A DNA stretch of 64,000 nt from Amylostereum areolatum (Eukaryota; Basidiomycota; Agaricomycetes; Russulales; Stereaceae), in NCBI GenBank assembly GCA_012932865.1, contig SAXG01000045.1, forward strand, positions 186,001-250,000, read 5' to 3'. Below, piece by piece: positions 32,945 to 45,400 of this stretch (positions are counted from its first letter, which is position 1; each line of letters starts with the position of its first letter). The translations under genes and the position numbers were made by a program. The notes under the pieces were generated by a model. It did not search any database, was not told the DNA's origin, and was given only the letters and a program-made list of their open reading frames with translations.

Positions 32945-34537
32945 TCAACGCAGTGGTTACGAAGGGCATAGATGGGAGGCGTGTGGAACCGGAAACCCAC
33001 AATGTACTGTTGTAATACCACCCGTCTACTTAGCAAGAACATAAGTATCGTGAGCAACTGTTTGTCCTCGTAACACGTGAAGAATGGTACACCACCAGGC
33101 GATCCCTCAGCTTCATTCCGATATCACGCCCCTGAGTTTGAAGTTGGTGTGCCGATGGATGGAATCCAAAAATGTCAAGCGGATATCACGCTCAACGAAT
33201 TCCCTTGGGCCCGAAGCTGAGGTTCTTTGGATTCAATCCAATAATCTTACTAAGCTCATCAAGAATCGCTCGGCGGGTTGCTGGCTTAAATCGTGCTTAT
33301 CGCGATCTTATCCTGATGTAGAAGGAAGAAAATCATGATATTTTCATTTGATAACTACAGAGTATATGGGGGCTGCTACGGGATATATGGAGAGGGATGA
33401 CAGGTGAGAGAGGGTTACCTGGGATGCCAACAAAGCAGGTGGACCAGACGGAGACCGAGATAAGACCAGGGAACCCAGTGAGCCAGGGGACAGAGAGCCA
33501 GGACCAGAGAGGAGCGCGAGCGGGACCAAGATCGCGAGCGAGGACCAAGACCGCAAGCAAAAATCGAGAGACCGAGAGTAAAGTTCAAGACCACGAGCAA
33601 AGTTCAAGACCAGGAGTAAAGTTCAAGGCCGCGAGCGAAGGTGAGGACGACTGCCAGCGACAACAAGAGGGGCGCCGGAGCATGTGCAAATCCTGAATGC
33701 TGTCGTGAGGGCAGGTGGGCGGTAAGTGAATAGAACACGCACCATGGTCCAGACTCTGGATGATGCCCACATGAGAGTGTCGAAGGGAGAGTCCATACCC
33801 AACCCTTCGTACATCCACGGAAACCCTGACGCGCCGTCCAAATCTCGGTACGTCGGAGTCGCCCATTACAGATGAGGGGTTATGGCCAGGTGAAGGACGG
33901 GGAGAAGAGAAGGACGTGGTGAGAGGAAACAAGGAGTCGAGGATGACTTGGCGCGACGACGAAAATGAATACTGCTTACATAACCCGCGCTCGTCGCCGT
34001 CCATCGAGGACTCTGTGGGGATTGAAACTGAGAGGACAACCTGTACTCACGCTGACTTGGGCGCGAAGCCGACTTTCTCGCAACGGATAATCGGAATGGC
34101 GCCGAGATTGAGGGGGTTGGATTGAAGCTGACACGATGCTAGCGTGAACCCTTGGTCACGCCATCAGACTCATCCGAATGGCCCCGCATAGAGTCATGCT
34201 GAGGCAACTGCTGGTGGTGTAAGTAAGTTTGAGCCTAGGGTTTAAGCGGGCGGAGTCTTCGGATGCCCGACATCCAGCACCACTGTGGGATTTCCTGTCC
34301 GAATGAGCAAGTGAAAACAAATCCGGAGTCGAAAGGTGAACGAGCCCGACGTGTGACGCGTGCCGACGCGCCTTCCTCACAAGGCAGGCCTCCTATTTGC
34401 CGCCTACCCCGAGTACGGTCGCCTGACCACTGCGCTCCCGCTGCTTATTCGCGCTGCGACGATGCGTCCTCTCTTTCTCCTGTTCTCCCACCACCCTTTT
34501 CTGTGCCTTGGCCGTAGCTGCCATTTCATCGTCGGCG
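32945..34537. other. Gene-poor stretch with minisatellite
   Basis: 1593 bases without a confident gene, the longest such stretch here. Contains the 19-base tandem repeat at about 33501-33639 and, on the minus strand at 33976-34163, a coding-like fragment with a plausible intron but no start. The last 300 bases are the promoter of the first CoA-transferase. Open frames across the repeat on both strands are compositional artefacts. Confidence 0.5.
33501..33639. repeat. Degenerate 19-bp tandem repeat (minisatellite)
   Basis: Three adjacent 19-base units at 33583-33601, 33602-33620 and 33621-33639 share GTTCAAG-x-C-x-x-GAG. More diverged purine-rich copies (GGACCAAGA...GCGAGC) extend left to about 33501. 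Strand-biased purine content explains the long artefactual ORFs here. Confidence 0.8.
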
Positions 34538-37019
34538 ATGTTATCCACGACGCGCCTGACCAACGCAACCCTCCTCAGTCGCAAGACGAGCGTCGCGTAT
34601 ACCCTTCATGTTCGCGCGTACAGCGTCGTGACGGATAAGCCCATTCCCAAGAGCAAGAAGCTATGGAACTCTGCCCAAGAGGCCGTTGCTGACATCCCTG
34701 CTGGGGTCACGATTCTCGGGGGAGGTACGTGTGCTCCTCGTCGTGGACGTTAATTTCACAAGGCTAACGCAAACGCGCTCGCGTTCAGGTTTCGGCCTGT
34801 GCGGAACTCCCGGTGAGTAACGGCACTCTTGGATTATTAGCCCTATCTCACTTTACTCCAGAGACCTTGATCACGGCACTGTCTAAAAGACCAGAAGTGA
34901 ATAATCTGACCTGTGTCTCAAATAATGCTGGCTCCGGCAAGTTCGGTTTGGGTGAGTGCACATAGGTTTCGACATTGGCTATGGCTTAGACATATTCCAG
35001 GGAGCTTGTTGTACAACGGTCAGATCGACAAACTAATGGTTTCGTACATCGGCGGGTAGGCTGTCTCTCTGTCAAGTCTTGCGTTTATTGACCTGCAATC
35101 CCGTGTAGAAATAAGCATTTCGAGCAACTCTATCTGTCAGGGAAAATCTCCATGGAACTCATTCCTCAAGGCACATTGGTTGAGCGAATCCGCGCCCATG
35201 CAGCTGGTATCCCCGCTTTTTACACACCTACTGGTTCTTCTACTGCTGTCGAAGAGGGCTCGATTCCCATCCGATTCAACGAAGGTGGGATGGCGAATGG
35301 AGTTAAGATTCCCGGGAACAAGAAGGAGGTTCGGGTGATTGACGGACGTAAATACGTCTATGAACCCGCCATCGTGGGCGATGTCGCTTTGATCCGGGCA
35401 TGGAAGGTGGATGAAGTCGGCAACGTTGTCTTCAGGTCGGTCAGCCGTGGTTTCCATTTACGCTTTGCAAACAACTTGTTCTAGGAACTCCGCGAACAAT
35501 TTCAGCACTGCTATGGCGAAGAATGCGAAACTTACTATCGTCGAGGTGCGTGTATACTCTTTCCGTTCGGAAGATGACCTTCTAACGGTAGCCAGGCGGA
35601 ACATATCGTCCCAGTTGGATCCCTTGATCCGAACACCATCCATATTCCGAGTGTATATGTCGACCGTATCGTCCCTGCTACCGTGGAGAAGCAGATCGAA
35701 GTTACTACTCTGGCCACGGAACCGTCCGCTCAGGAGAGCGCCGGCAAACCTACGAACCTTGACCTTCGTCACCGCATCGCCCGACGAGCGGCAAAGGAAC
35801 TTCAGGACGGATTTTACGTGAACCTTGGGATCGGGATGCCAACCCTTGTTCCGGGTACGTGTGTTTAAACTGATATGCGAACTGCGGGGTCGGTGGCTTG
35901 CGGAGAACGTACCAGTCATCCGAACGAATGACTGGACCTTTTCTCACGAGCTTAACGTTAACTATCAACACTTTGCTTCATGAGTCAGAAAGCTAATCTT
36001 ATGTTGTATACTTAGAGCATCTTCCACCGGGTGTGAATGTCTGGCTTCAAAGTGAGAACGGTATCCTCGGCCTCGGACCATATCCCACCAGGGAGCAACT
36101 TGACGCGTACGAGCTTTGTCTGATTAGTCTTCTCCCGCTCACTCCTCCACCACCGCTCGAATATAGTGATCTCATCAATGCCGGCAAGGAAACAGTGACG
36201 CTTCTGCCTGGAGCTTCGGTCTTTGGTACGTCACACAGCACCAGGTGACGCTGAATCTGCCACTGATTCTCCGTATAGACTCTTCTGAATCCTTCGCTAT
36301 GATAAGGTAGGCAACTGATCCTGATATTCTCGATGGGGAACAGGCTAATAGTTCTCCAATAGAGGAGGACATATCGATGTTGCGATCCTTGGTGTAAGCA
36401 AGCTGCTCTGACATTGGCAACTATACTGACGTTGGTTTTGTTACGCTGTTCTCACTAGGCCATGGAGGTACGCTACCTATCCTGATATTCTGTTATTGCT
36501 TGTATAACTCAGGGCTCTCAGGTATCGGAAAGCGGAGACATCGCCAACTTCATGGTTCCTGGCAAGTTGGTGAAGGGTATCGGAGGTCAGTCACACCAGA
36601 GAACATGATCGCCGTCATTACTGACATACGGACCAGGTGCTATGGATCTTGTGTCGAACCCGGAAAAAACGAAGGTCAGTTCAGCGGTCTTTGCACTGGG
36701 GGGTGTTGGAGTTCGGGGGACATGCAACACTCCTACAGTCGGCTCGCGTTCCCGAGACTGTATACTAATTCTCGTTTCACACTAGGTTATCGCTGTTCTG
36801 GAGCATTGCGACAAGAAAGGAAACCCGAAGATTGTGGCCAACTGCTCGCTCCCGTTGACGGGTGCGAGGACGGTTAGTCAAATCATCACGGAGTTGGCGG
36901 CTTTCGACGTCGACCGTGTCAACGGAGGGCTGACACTGACGGATCTGGCGGAGGGGGTCACGCTTGAGGAAGTCAAGGCGAAGACGGGATGCGACTTCGC
37001 GGTGGGAAGTAGCGTTTGA
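34538..37019 (+). CDS. Succinyl-CoA:3-oxoacid CoA-transferase, copy 1 (mitochondrial)
   Basis: Moves CoA from succinyl-CoA to acetoacetate or related acids in mitochondria. Starts [20 protein letters not shown], a presequence, then [20 protein letters not shown] and [15 protein letters not shown] of the alpha half. Later come [33 protein letters not shown] and [12 protein letters not shown], then the beta half [20 protein letters not shown] and GMPTLVP. The catalytic-Glu motif [12 protein letters not shown] is present, followed by [36 protein letters not shown] and [11 protein letters not shown]. Frame is intact through about 15 exons to TGA at 37017. Near the active-site half the exons become very small (about 28, 30 and 9 bases). 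It heads a tandem pair with copy 2. Confidence 0.93.
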
Positions 37020-37528
37020 GTGGGGCATGATGGGTACATACGGACCGTGGTGTCAGAGTAAAAGTCAAATATTACGCGTGGTCGTTGAGGCTTTTCCCAA
37101 ATCCGAATCATGTGCGAACGCAAGGAGAGCCTGGAGAGGTGCAGATGACCTCTGGCCGTTCTAAGACCGCGCGAGGAGACGGAGCCCGCCTGAGCCCGCG
37201 GGCGTCGAGCGAGCGAAGGAAGTGCCGCCGTCGCCGAGCGGTGTTAACTTCAGGCTCGGAGGATATTACGTCATGCGGGCGGAGAGCGGGATTGGCTGGA
37301 GGGAAGCGGCGGGTGCCGACGGCAGAGATGTCGAAAGCTCTCCCGCTTTTCTGTGCGGCCGTTCGACGTCCAAAACGCCATGTTCAGGCTCAAATCCCGA
37401 TCGAACGCGGCGGGGTATGATAGGATACGTCTCCCGTTCCCAGGTCCGCTATATAATCCATCCGACGATCCCCCACACTTCTTTCCCCACTCTCCCCACC
37501 TTTCCCTTCTCTTACCCTCTTGGCCCCC
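37020..37528. promoter_or_regulatory. Promoter region of CoA-transferase copy 2
   Basis: 509 bases between the tandem paralogues. A GC-rich, purine-rich left half is followed by TATATAAT at 37450-37457, about 75 bases before the ATG and a reasonable TATA box, then a pyrimidine-rich leader. No remnant of a third copy is seen. Confidence 0.5.
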
Positions 37529-39703
37529 ATGCTCGTCCTTAAGGCGTCCCGAACCACTCTCGCTTGGCGTGTTCATCTCTCCGCTCGTCCGATACCCCTT
37601 AGGTCCTACTCAATTGCTACCAAGGCCCCCGTGCCTCAGAGCAAGAAAGTATGGGACTCCGCAGATGACGCCGTCCGCGACGTACGGTCGGGCGACACTA
37701 TTCTCAGCGGAGGTTCGTTCGCTTCATCCTTGGACGCCCTGTATCTCACTCATCCTCCTCCCAGGTTTTGGTCTCTGTGGCATTCCGGAGACGTTGATCG
37801 AGGCGTTGGCCAAGCGCTCCGACGTCCAAAACCTGACCGCGGTGTCTAACAACGCTGGCGCAGGAAACCTCGGCCTAAGTACGCGACCGCGTCACTCCCC
37901 TACAGCACTCTCTTCCCAACTCACGACCCACTCTCAGCACGTCTACTTCAAACCGGACAGCTCCAGAAGCTCATGATCTCATACCTCGGAGGGTCAGTGT
38001 CCTCATCCTTTGCTTCATACCTTCCCGTCTGACGCACTGACAGCAGCAACAAGGTCTTCGAGTCTATGTACCTCAAGGGTGAGGTCGGCCTCGAGCTCAT
38101 CCCTCAAGGTACCATTGTCGAGCGTATGCGCGCTCACGCCGCCGGCATGCCGGCAATATACACTCCCACGGGCGCACACACAGCCGTTGAGACGGGAGAC
38201 ATTCCAATCAGGTACAAACCTGGAGGGATGTCTGCCGGTGTCCTCGTCCACGGTAACAAGAAAGAGGCGCGCGTGTTCAATGGTCGGCGATACTTGCTCG
38301 AACCCGCAATCGCTGGTGACGTCGCGTTTGTTCATGCCTGGAAAGCAGACGAGGCAGGCAACTGCATTTTCAAGTGGGTCCATGATCGACGCGTGATTTC
38401 CTCGGACTTTTGATCGAATTGCGTTTTAGGGATACCGCGAACAACTTCAATGCGGTCATGGCTCGAAGTGCCAAGCTCACCATCGTTGAGGTCCGCGCTA
38501 TCTCCAGTTCATCTCTCTGCGCCTTCGCTCATACCGACTTAGGCTGAACACATCGTGCCCGTCGGGTCTCTTGTCCCCAACGAGGTGCACTTGCCCGGAA
38601 TTTACGTGGATAGGTGAACATGGTTTCTTCTTTCAGCTTCAGCATTCCTCTGACCGTATGTGGTTGGTTAGGATCGTACCTGCTACGGCCGGCAAGGAGA
38701 TCGAAGTCCTCATGCTCGCGTCTCCTCCGAGTGAGGAGGGAGCACCGACTGCGTTGGATCCTAAGAAAGACTGGCGTCGTATCATCGCCAGGCGGGCGGC
38801 CAAAGAAGTTCAAGACGGGTGGTATCTCAACCTTGGTGTTGGCCTTCCGACGCTGCTCCCAGGTATACTTTGTCGTTTCAGTCGTAACCTGTCGGGCTCA
38901 CCTCTCCATCCAGAGTACCTTCCTCCCGGTGTCAACGTGTGGCTTGAAAGTGAGAACGGTATCCTCGGTATGGGTCCTTATCCCACAGCCGATCAGGTAT
39001 GTGGTTTCTTTACTGTTCGTTTATCCCTTCTGTGGTCTAATCTTGTGTACTTCCCCTCAGGTCGACCCAGACATCATCAACGCCGGCAAAGAGACCTACC
39101 ACCCTTCTCCCCGGTGCCTCTACCTTTGACTCTGCCGAGTCCTTTGCCATGATCAGGGGTGGTCATCTTGACCTTGCCGTCCTTGGTGTACGTAGCCCCT
39201 CACGCGGAACACCGAATCAGCCTACTGATTTGCATTGCAGGCAATGCAAGTTTCGGCTGCTGGTGACATTGCCAACTATATGATTCCCGGCAAGCTCGTC
39301 AAGGGTATTGGAGGTACGCATTCCTTTCTTGTGGCTAATCCTATCACCGTCATCCTCTTCTTGCGCTGATCGCCTTCTGCAGGTGCGATGGACCTTGTCA
39401 GCAACCCTGAAGCGACTCGGATTATGGTGGTCATGCAGCATACGTCCAAGAACGGGGAACCCAAGGTGCGTATTTCGTGATCCATCGCATCGAGCAATCG
39501 AAATCGAGCCAAACATTCAGATCTTGGAGCAATGTTCTCTTCCCTTAACCGGTGCGCGGGCGGTGAGCAAGGTCATCACTGACCTGGCTGCGTTTGACGT
39601 GGACCGCGTCAACGGTGGACTCACCCTGACGGATCTGCAAGAGGGAGTGACTCTGGAGGAGGTGAAGGCGAAGACGGGATGCGAGTTCAAGGTGGCGATG
39701 TAA
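37529..39703 (+). CDS. Succinyl-CoA:3-oxoacid CoA-transferase, copy 2 (one-base frameshift)
   Basis: Tandem paralogue of the preceding gene. Starts [20 protein letters not shown] (presequence), then [96 protein letters not shown] and the active-site motif [12 protein letters not shown]. Directly after INAGKET there is one extra base (T39097): the frame runs into TGA at about 39127, while the next frame resumes exactly with [20 protein letters not shown] and continues to [11 protein letters not shown]. Splicing cannot repair it. Either a sequencing/assembly error, a disabled allele or a young pseudogene; the rest of the gene shows no decay. About 12 exons, three fewer introns than copy 1. Confidence 0.88.
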
Positions 39704-40012
39704 TGGAATACGCATCCTACGACTCGGTTGGACATACCTACGTACAATACCCTACATACCTAGCATTTTAGTTGCAATTCGCATTACTTTCACTGCCAAC
39801 GAACAGACGTAAGGGGACGCCCTGAAGCAGGCGGGCGGCAGCGCGAGGCGAGCTAAAATAGGCAATCGACGCAGCGTGAAGCGACGCGTTTGGCCAGAAT
39901 CCAGTCGCCGTTGGTCCGTTGCCTCGCCGTCGCCGTGACTTGGTCGTGACCGCCATCGTTTATTGCTCTCTGCTCCTCCCAAACTCATTACATTCCCTCT
40001 CTTTTGCCTACC
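39704..40012. other. Intergenic region upstream of SMI1
   Basis: 309 bases; 3' end of the CoA-transferase and promoter of the next gene. Nothing else identified. Confidence 0.4.
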
Positions 40013-41966
40013 ATGAGCTGGATTGCCTCTTGGTTCTCCCCCAAGTCTTCCGTCAACGGTAGATCAAAGGCCCTCTCCGCCACCCAAGAGGCTTTCGCCA
40101 TGCCTTCGCCTACATTTTCCCCCCGCGGCCTCGACGCGTACCACCAAGACGGGTTCTCCACTCCAGAGCCAGATTCTGCCGCCTCTTACACCTATCCTCC
40201 ATCTCTCAACGGCGCTGGCTCGTATGGCTACGTTCCATCAGGGTATGCACTCGCTTGTTGTCTATCCACGTCTTCTCTCACACGTCGTCTCGCTTCAGAA
40301 CCTCCCGTTCCCGCCCATCGTCCCTACTCCCCCTTCACAACGCACCTCGTGGCTCCTTACCTCCGTACCCCCCTCTACAGCAGACCTGGAACCGGCTCAA
40401 AACATGGCTCGCCAACGAGTATCCAGAACTCGGCGACACTCTCAATTATGGCATCCTCCCAGAGGATCTTGCTGCCATCGAGATGCAGTTCGGGTTTGCT
40501 CTTCCCCAAGCCGTTCGCGAATCATACTTGGCCGTCGACGGTCAAGAGCCCGAGTCCTCCGCGGGCTGCACCGAGGGTCTCTTTTTCGGACTGCATCTCC
40601 TTCCCCTCGATGAAGTTCTGGACGAATGGCGATTCTGGCGTGAGGTCGATAACGACCCCAATACGGGCGCGCATGTTAAGCTGCGCGAGGTGATGGGCTC
40701 CATCCCACCCGATTGGGTCCGCCAGGAATACTCTCAGCGCGGTTGGATCCCTCTCATATCCGACAAGACGGGTAACTACATTGGCGTTGACCTCAATCCC
40801 GGAGACCGTGGCTCTGTCGGTCAGGTTATCGTCTTCGGTCGAGACTTTGATACCAAGGTCGTGTTATGGCGAGGTGACGGGGTGGTTGGTTGGGCTCGCT
40901 GGTTGGCGGGCTTCGTGGAGGACCTAGAGAACGGAGAGGGTTTCGAACTCGGGACGTCCAACGAGAGCGAAGGCAGCGAAGACGGTCTCGGCTACGAAAG
41001 CTACTTTTTCGACGGAAGTGGTCGGGGCTCCGGTGACAGTAATGGAGATGCTGGGGCAGGTGGGCTTAAGCTAACGGGAGAGTATCGTGGCTGGAATGTT
41101 TTGGAAGCATGGGCCGACAAGAGTGTGCGCAAATGGCAGGAGGCGGGTCTTCTCCCAATCACCACAGACAAGGGCAAGGTACGCATGTTCCGTGTGTTTT
41201 CATAGCTGTCAGCTCAACTTCAGTCATTCTTGTATAGAGCCCAGAGACGGTCGGTCTTGGTGTTTTGGACCTCGCCTCGTCGACGAACGAGTCAGGTGCA
41301 GAAGTCGCGATCCCAGTAATTGCCGAAGCAAAGATTGGTGACGCTCATGGGGCGGGAGCCTCCACAACGCTCGAACAATCAAGACCAGTCGTGCCTACCA
41401 TTTCCATCACGAAACCACCTGCTCCTCGTCCGGTCATCCTCCCCACAGAAAACGACATCATGTCGCCTCTCGTCTACGACGATCCTACAACGCCCGCCGA
41501 TCTGGAGAGCGGTTATGGATCGTCTTTACCCGACGTTGAGATCACGAACCCTTCTCCTCGAACACGGACACCCGCTCGATCCCCGACCAGTCCTCTCGAA
41601 GACGCGTCCCTTGTGTCTATTTCCACTGCACCTTCCTCCGACGCCCCCAAACCTCCGAAAGCAGGGATGGCTGATATCACCGACTTGCTTACGGATGCGG
41701 CCCCCACGCTTGACACCGCCCCCATCGAGCCTTCTCCCTCCACCCCATCGACCCCAAAACCCGCACCAGATCTGCTCTCAGACGATCTGCCTCAAGAGAA
41801 CGTTATTGCTGACGATGGGGAGGTGAAGGATGTCGATGAGGCTGCATCTACTGTTCGCCTGGTAGGGGCGGGGGGGAGCGTTGGAGTCGCGCCAGAAGAC
41901 GAGGCGGAGGAGGATAACGAGGGGGCCGAGGCGAACGATGTTCTCGAGACAGCTGAGCTGGACTGA
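40013..41966 (+). CDS. KNR4: Smi1/Knr4 cell-wall synthesis regulator
   Basis: Hub protein that links beta-1,3-glucan synthesis, Slt2 MAP-kinase and calcineurin signalling in yeast. Starts MSWIASWFSPKSSVNGRSKA; after a disordered N-terminus and one intron the SMI1/KNR4 domain begins TWNRLKTWLANEYPELGDTL. It continues NYGILPEDLAAIEMQFGFAL, AVRESYLAVDGQE, GLFFGLHLLPLDEVLDEWRF and GWIPLISDKTGNYIGVDLNP to VVLWRGDGVVGWARWLAGFV. An acidic, Ser/Gly-rich insert follows, then WNVLEAWADKSVRKWQEAGL. The C-terminal 230 residues are disordered, Pro/Ser/Thr/Asp-rich with several TP and SP sites (likely kinase targets), ending LETAELD. Three exons, about 600 residues. Confidence 0.93.
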
Positions 41967-42442
41967 GTTTGGACAGTTGGCAGGAAAGCGGGCCAAGGAC
42001 TTGAGCGTGGAGGTGTCGTTGTGAATATATGGTATAGACATTCGACACGGACCTGATTTGTTTCGCACTCTCTACTCGACGACGTTACTAAGTACCGCAC
42101 CGCACGTTAATCCCTTGATTTCGCTCGCTCTTCTTTCTTTTCTCGTCCACGATCATGTACGTTGGCTTTCTCCAGCGCATACCCACAATCACATTTCGGT
42201 GTTTGCTGGCCAATGCATTGTGCGGAACCGCCTGCCGCCGATGGCCCTGGCTCAGGGCTGCGCGTGCCCAAATGCGGTATTGACGCGTTTGATCGGCAGA
42301 GCCATTCCCCGAAAATCTCCTTATATGGTAAATACATTCTTTCCGCAAACCGCGACAGTCACCTCCACCTTCACCATCGTCCTCCACGCCCGACTCGCGC
42401 AAGTCTCGAACACACCTGCATCTGAAACAGTAGACCTTGTAT
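41967..42442. other. Intergenic region upstream of VID21
   Basis: 476 bases between Smi1 and Vid21 genes. A 150-residue open frame (42058-42510) overlaps the real first exon in another frame and is not supported. No RNA gene or repeat seen. Confidence 0.4.
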
Positions 42443-45400
42443 ATGGATGGACCTTCGTACAAGTCGCCATCTCAGCTGTTAGAAGCGTTGGTAGAGGAGC
42501 GGGTGGCTAAGCTACGGTGTGTTCACATTCTCCTTGCTGAACATTCGCCGATTTGAACGCTTCTCTGTGGCATCATCCAGGGAGATAACCGAGCGTCGGA
42601 ATGTACTCCTACGCGAAATGTTTCAACTGATTCAACGACGGAAGACAATCGACATGTCTACGGAAACTCGCGAGGAAGACGTCGAAATGAAGGAGTTCTT
42701 GGAGAGGCTTGACCTCTCGAAATAGTCAGTGCTCGTCTGGCCATTCGTTCTCGATTGCTAAAGCAGCTGCCACTATTGTCACTACCAGCCCCGATACAGG
42801 AAGCATCTCGACGTTGACGGAGGAAGAGCTCACTGTACTTCCTCTGAGCGTTTCTCGAGAACCCTCTCCTGTCTCTGTGTCCCCAGCCGGCCCTCCGTAT
42901 TCAGAACCGGTGACACAACCTGCTCCTTCAGAACCACGGCACTCCCCGCCTGCTTCTGTGCCTTCTCCTGGCGAACCTATGGATCTAGAGGATGGCGACT
43001 CCTCTATGTCAGAATCGCCGAAGTCTTTCTCACATCCCTCCCCCCCACCTGACGAACTGGTGGCACCCACGGAAAAGGACGAATCTATGGAACATGCTCT
43101 GGAGGAAGAAGTTACGGAACCACCTTCACGACCCCACGAAGACCCTGACAATTCTCAACAGTCTCTTCGCGATGTCTCTCCCAAGACAAGGTCACCTTCC
43201 CCTGTTGAAGGGGAACGCTTCAACCTAGGGTCTGAAGATATCGTGGAGCAATCCGTGACACTTGCTCCAGGATCGCATTTGCCTTCCATGTCGCCAGTCT
43301 CCGGACCCTCTGTCGTTCCAGATGCCGCGCAGGCTGAGCCTATGTCACTGGCCTCGGCGCCTGCCGAGGAGACGTTTCCTTCACCGATCCAATCCTCTCC
43401 TATGGTTCTCGCCGATGTTTCGGACGACCTTCTACCACAACCCGAAATGGATACTACTGTGGATATCAGCACAGGCCCTCCACCTGGTATCACAGCCCTT
43501 CCGCCTGAGGCGTTCATACTTCCAATTCGCAAGCCTGCCTCTATCACTGTGAATACAACGTTCATCCCCACTCCTCAACCCGAGAAGTTCGAATTTTCCG
43601 AGAAATCTGAGTCCGAGGCCGCTGCTCTTCCCTCACGTTCTCAATATCAGATGGCCTTCAAACTCGACCGAAAGTACGCCTTGCCGCCTTTGAAGGCCCT
43701 CCCATTGGAATATCAAAGAAGAGGGAAGCTCAACAAGCTGCAGCGCAAGCGTGAGAAGGGGAAAGACCGGGGCGAGAAGGGAATGGAGAAGGCTGACGGT
43801 CGGAAGGAGGGGAAGGATGACTGGACTCCGCTGGGTGCGAACAGGTGGAATGCAACTTTGCACGCGAACCCGTTGTGGATGAAGGTTTCTCGCGTAACGA
43901 AGACCATGAGTACACGAGACTGGGGTGTAAGTGCGCCTGTCGTGCGAGGGAAGAGGCGTAGCTGAACAAATCTAGGTGGTTTTCACCGAGCTTCGGTATA
44001 CCCGGGCTCTTGAACGCATCGAGATTCTGAAGCAAGAGGGAAAGTGGAGTTACAGACAGCCGAAGAAGCAGCGTGGGGTCGGAGGGCTTGCCAAGACGCA
44101 CTGGGACTTTCTTTTGGATGAAATGGTACCGAGTCATCGTTTGGCTCTGATGCATACTGACAGTGATCGTAGACATGGATGCGAACCGACTTCCGGGAAG
44201 AGCGTAAGTGGAAGCTAGCGCTCGCATATGAACTTTCATCCGCTGTACTGGAATGGCACAAAGCAGGCTCCCGAGATGAGCGAAAGGAGCTGGGTATCAT
44301 TGTCAGCTGGAGCCGACCTCCTCAGCGAGATTCTCCACCAGTCGACGATGAAGGCCCGTCCATACAGGATGACCCGATGGTCATCGACGAGTCTCGTCCA
44401 GATTCCTCTCTTCTAGAAGTCGATTATGCTTCCGACGATAGTGACGATGATCAGGACCCGGACAAACAAGACGTCGTCGATGCGTTGGAGACTTCCGCCA
44501 TGCTCAACGAAGCCTTGGACAATCTTGAATACGATGCTGCTGAATTGACACAGCCATCTACACAATTCGACGTGCAACCGAAGGTTGAAGACGTTGAAGA
44601 TTCCTCGAACCTGCCATCTAATATCCCTACCGTGCCTATGGAGGTGGAACCCCATGATCCTGACACGTCTGATGGTCCGACACAAGGGCAGACACCTAAC
44701 CCGGACTTCGAGATTGTTTCCGGCTTGAAAGATTCGTCCGACGACCCGTTGCTTGCCGCGGAAACAGGCAAAGAAATGCAAGAACCGCAACCTGAACCTC
44801 CAATTGCGGTGGCGTCCAACAAAGCGAAAGTCAACGCCTACGCACCCCTGCGCTCATATGTTGCGTATTCAGACGAAAGCACACTCTTTCTCACCCTGGA
44901 CGATATATCTACAGTTCACAAGGCGCAGAATGCGTTGCCTCTCAACGAGGGACAGCCCGACCCCCCGCCGCCTCCCACCGACATTGAAGACCTGTTCCCT
45001 GATATTCACGCCTACAACTTCTTCGACCTCACGCCTACCACAGGATCACAAGACTCCAAGAAGAAGTCCGAGAGAAAGGACCGTGACGACCCCTTGAAGC
45101 GGGTAGAGCCCACGACTTACAACAAGCTAACGCCCATCGGTATTTTCACGCGGCAGCGTCCCACTCTTCTTGGTCCACTACGCCCTTCAGCGCATTGGCA
45201 CCACGAACAGTGGACTGGCTTTGACGATGTCTCGATCAGCGTAGACTTTGATGCACCCATGAAGCCTCCGGATACAACTATGGGTATGCCTGCTGTAGTG
45301 CTCTGTTTTCTTCGCTAATGCGGGACTAGGTTTGTTCGACTACGGGAAGCCAGTCTTAGACGACGACTCCGTTCTTCCGAGTGCTCCTCGTGATCCAGCC

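Noticed and set aside
33333..33607. Hydrophobic minus-strand frames suggesting a membrane protein
   Set aside because: They translate the purine-rich 19-bp repeat in reverse; Leu/Val/Ser content follows from the repeat, and no splice or family support exists.
40935..40960. tRNA T-arm-like sequence TTTCGAACTCGGGAC
   Set aside because: Lies within the SMI1 coding region with no acceptor, D or anticodon stems around it.
42058..42510. 150-residue plus-strand frame before VID21
   Set aside because: Overlaps the real first VID21 exon in another frame; the VID21 frame has the conserved helix and a proper splice site.
42709..42740. Apparent stop and frame change early in VID21
   Set aside because: Explained by a normal 64-base intron (42725-42788) with canonical sites and matching phase, so not a frameshift.
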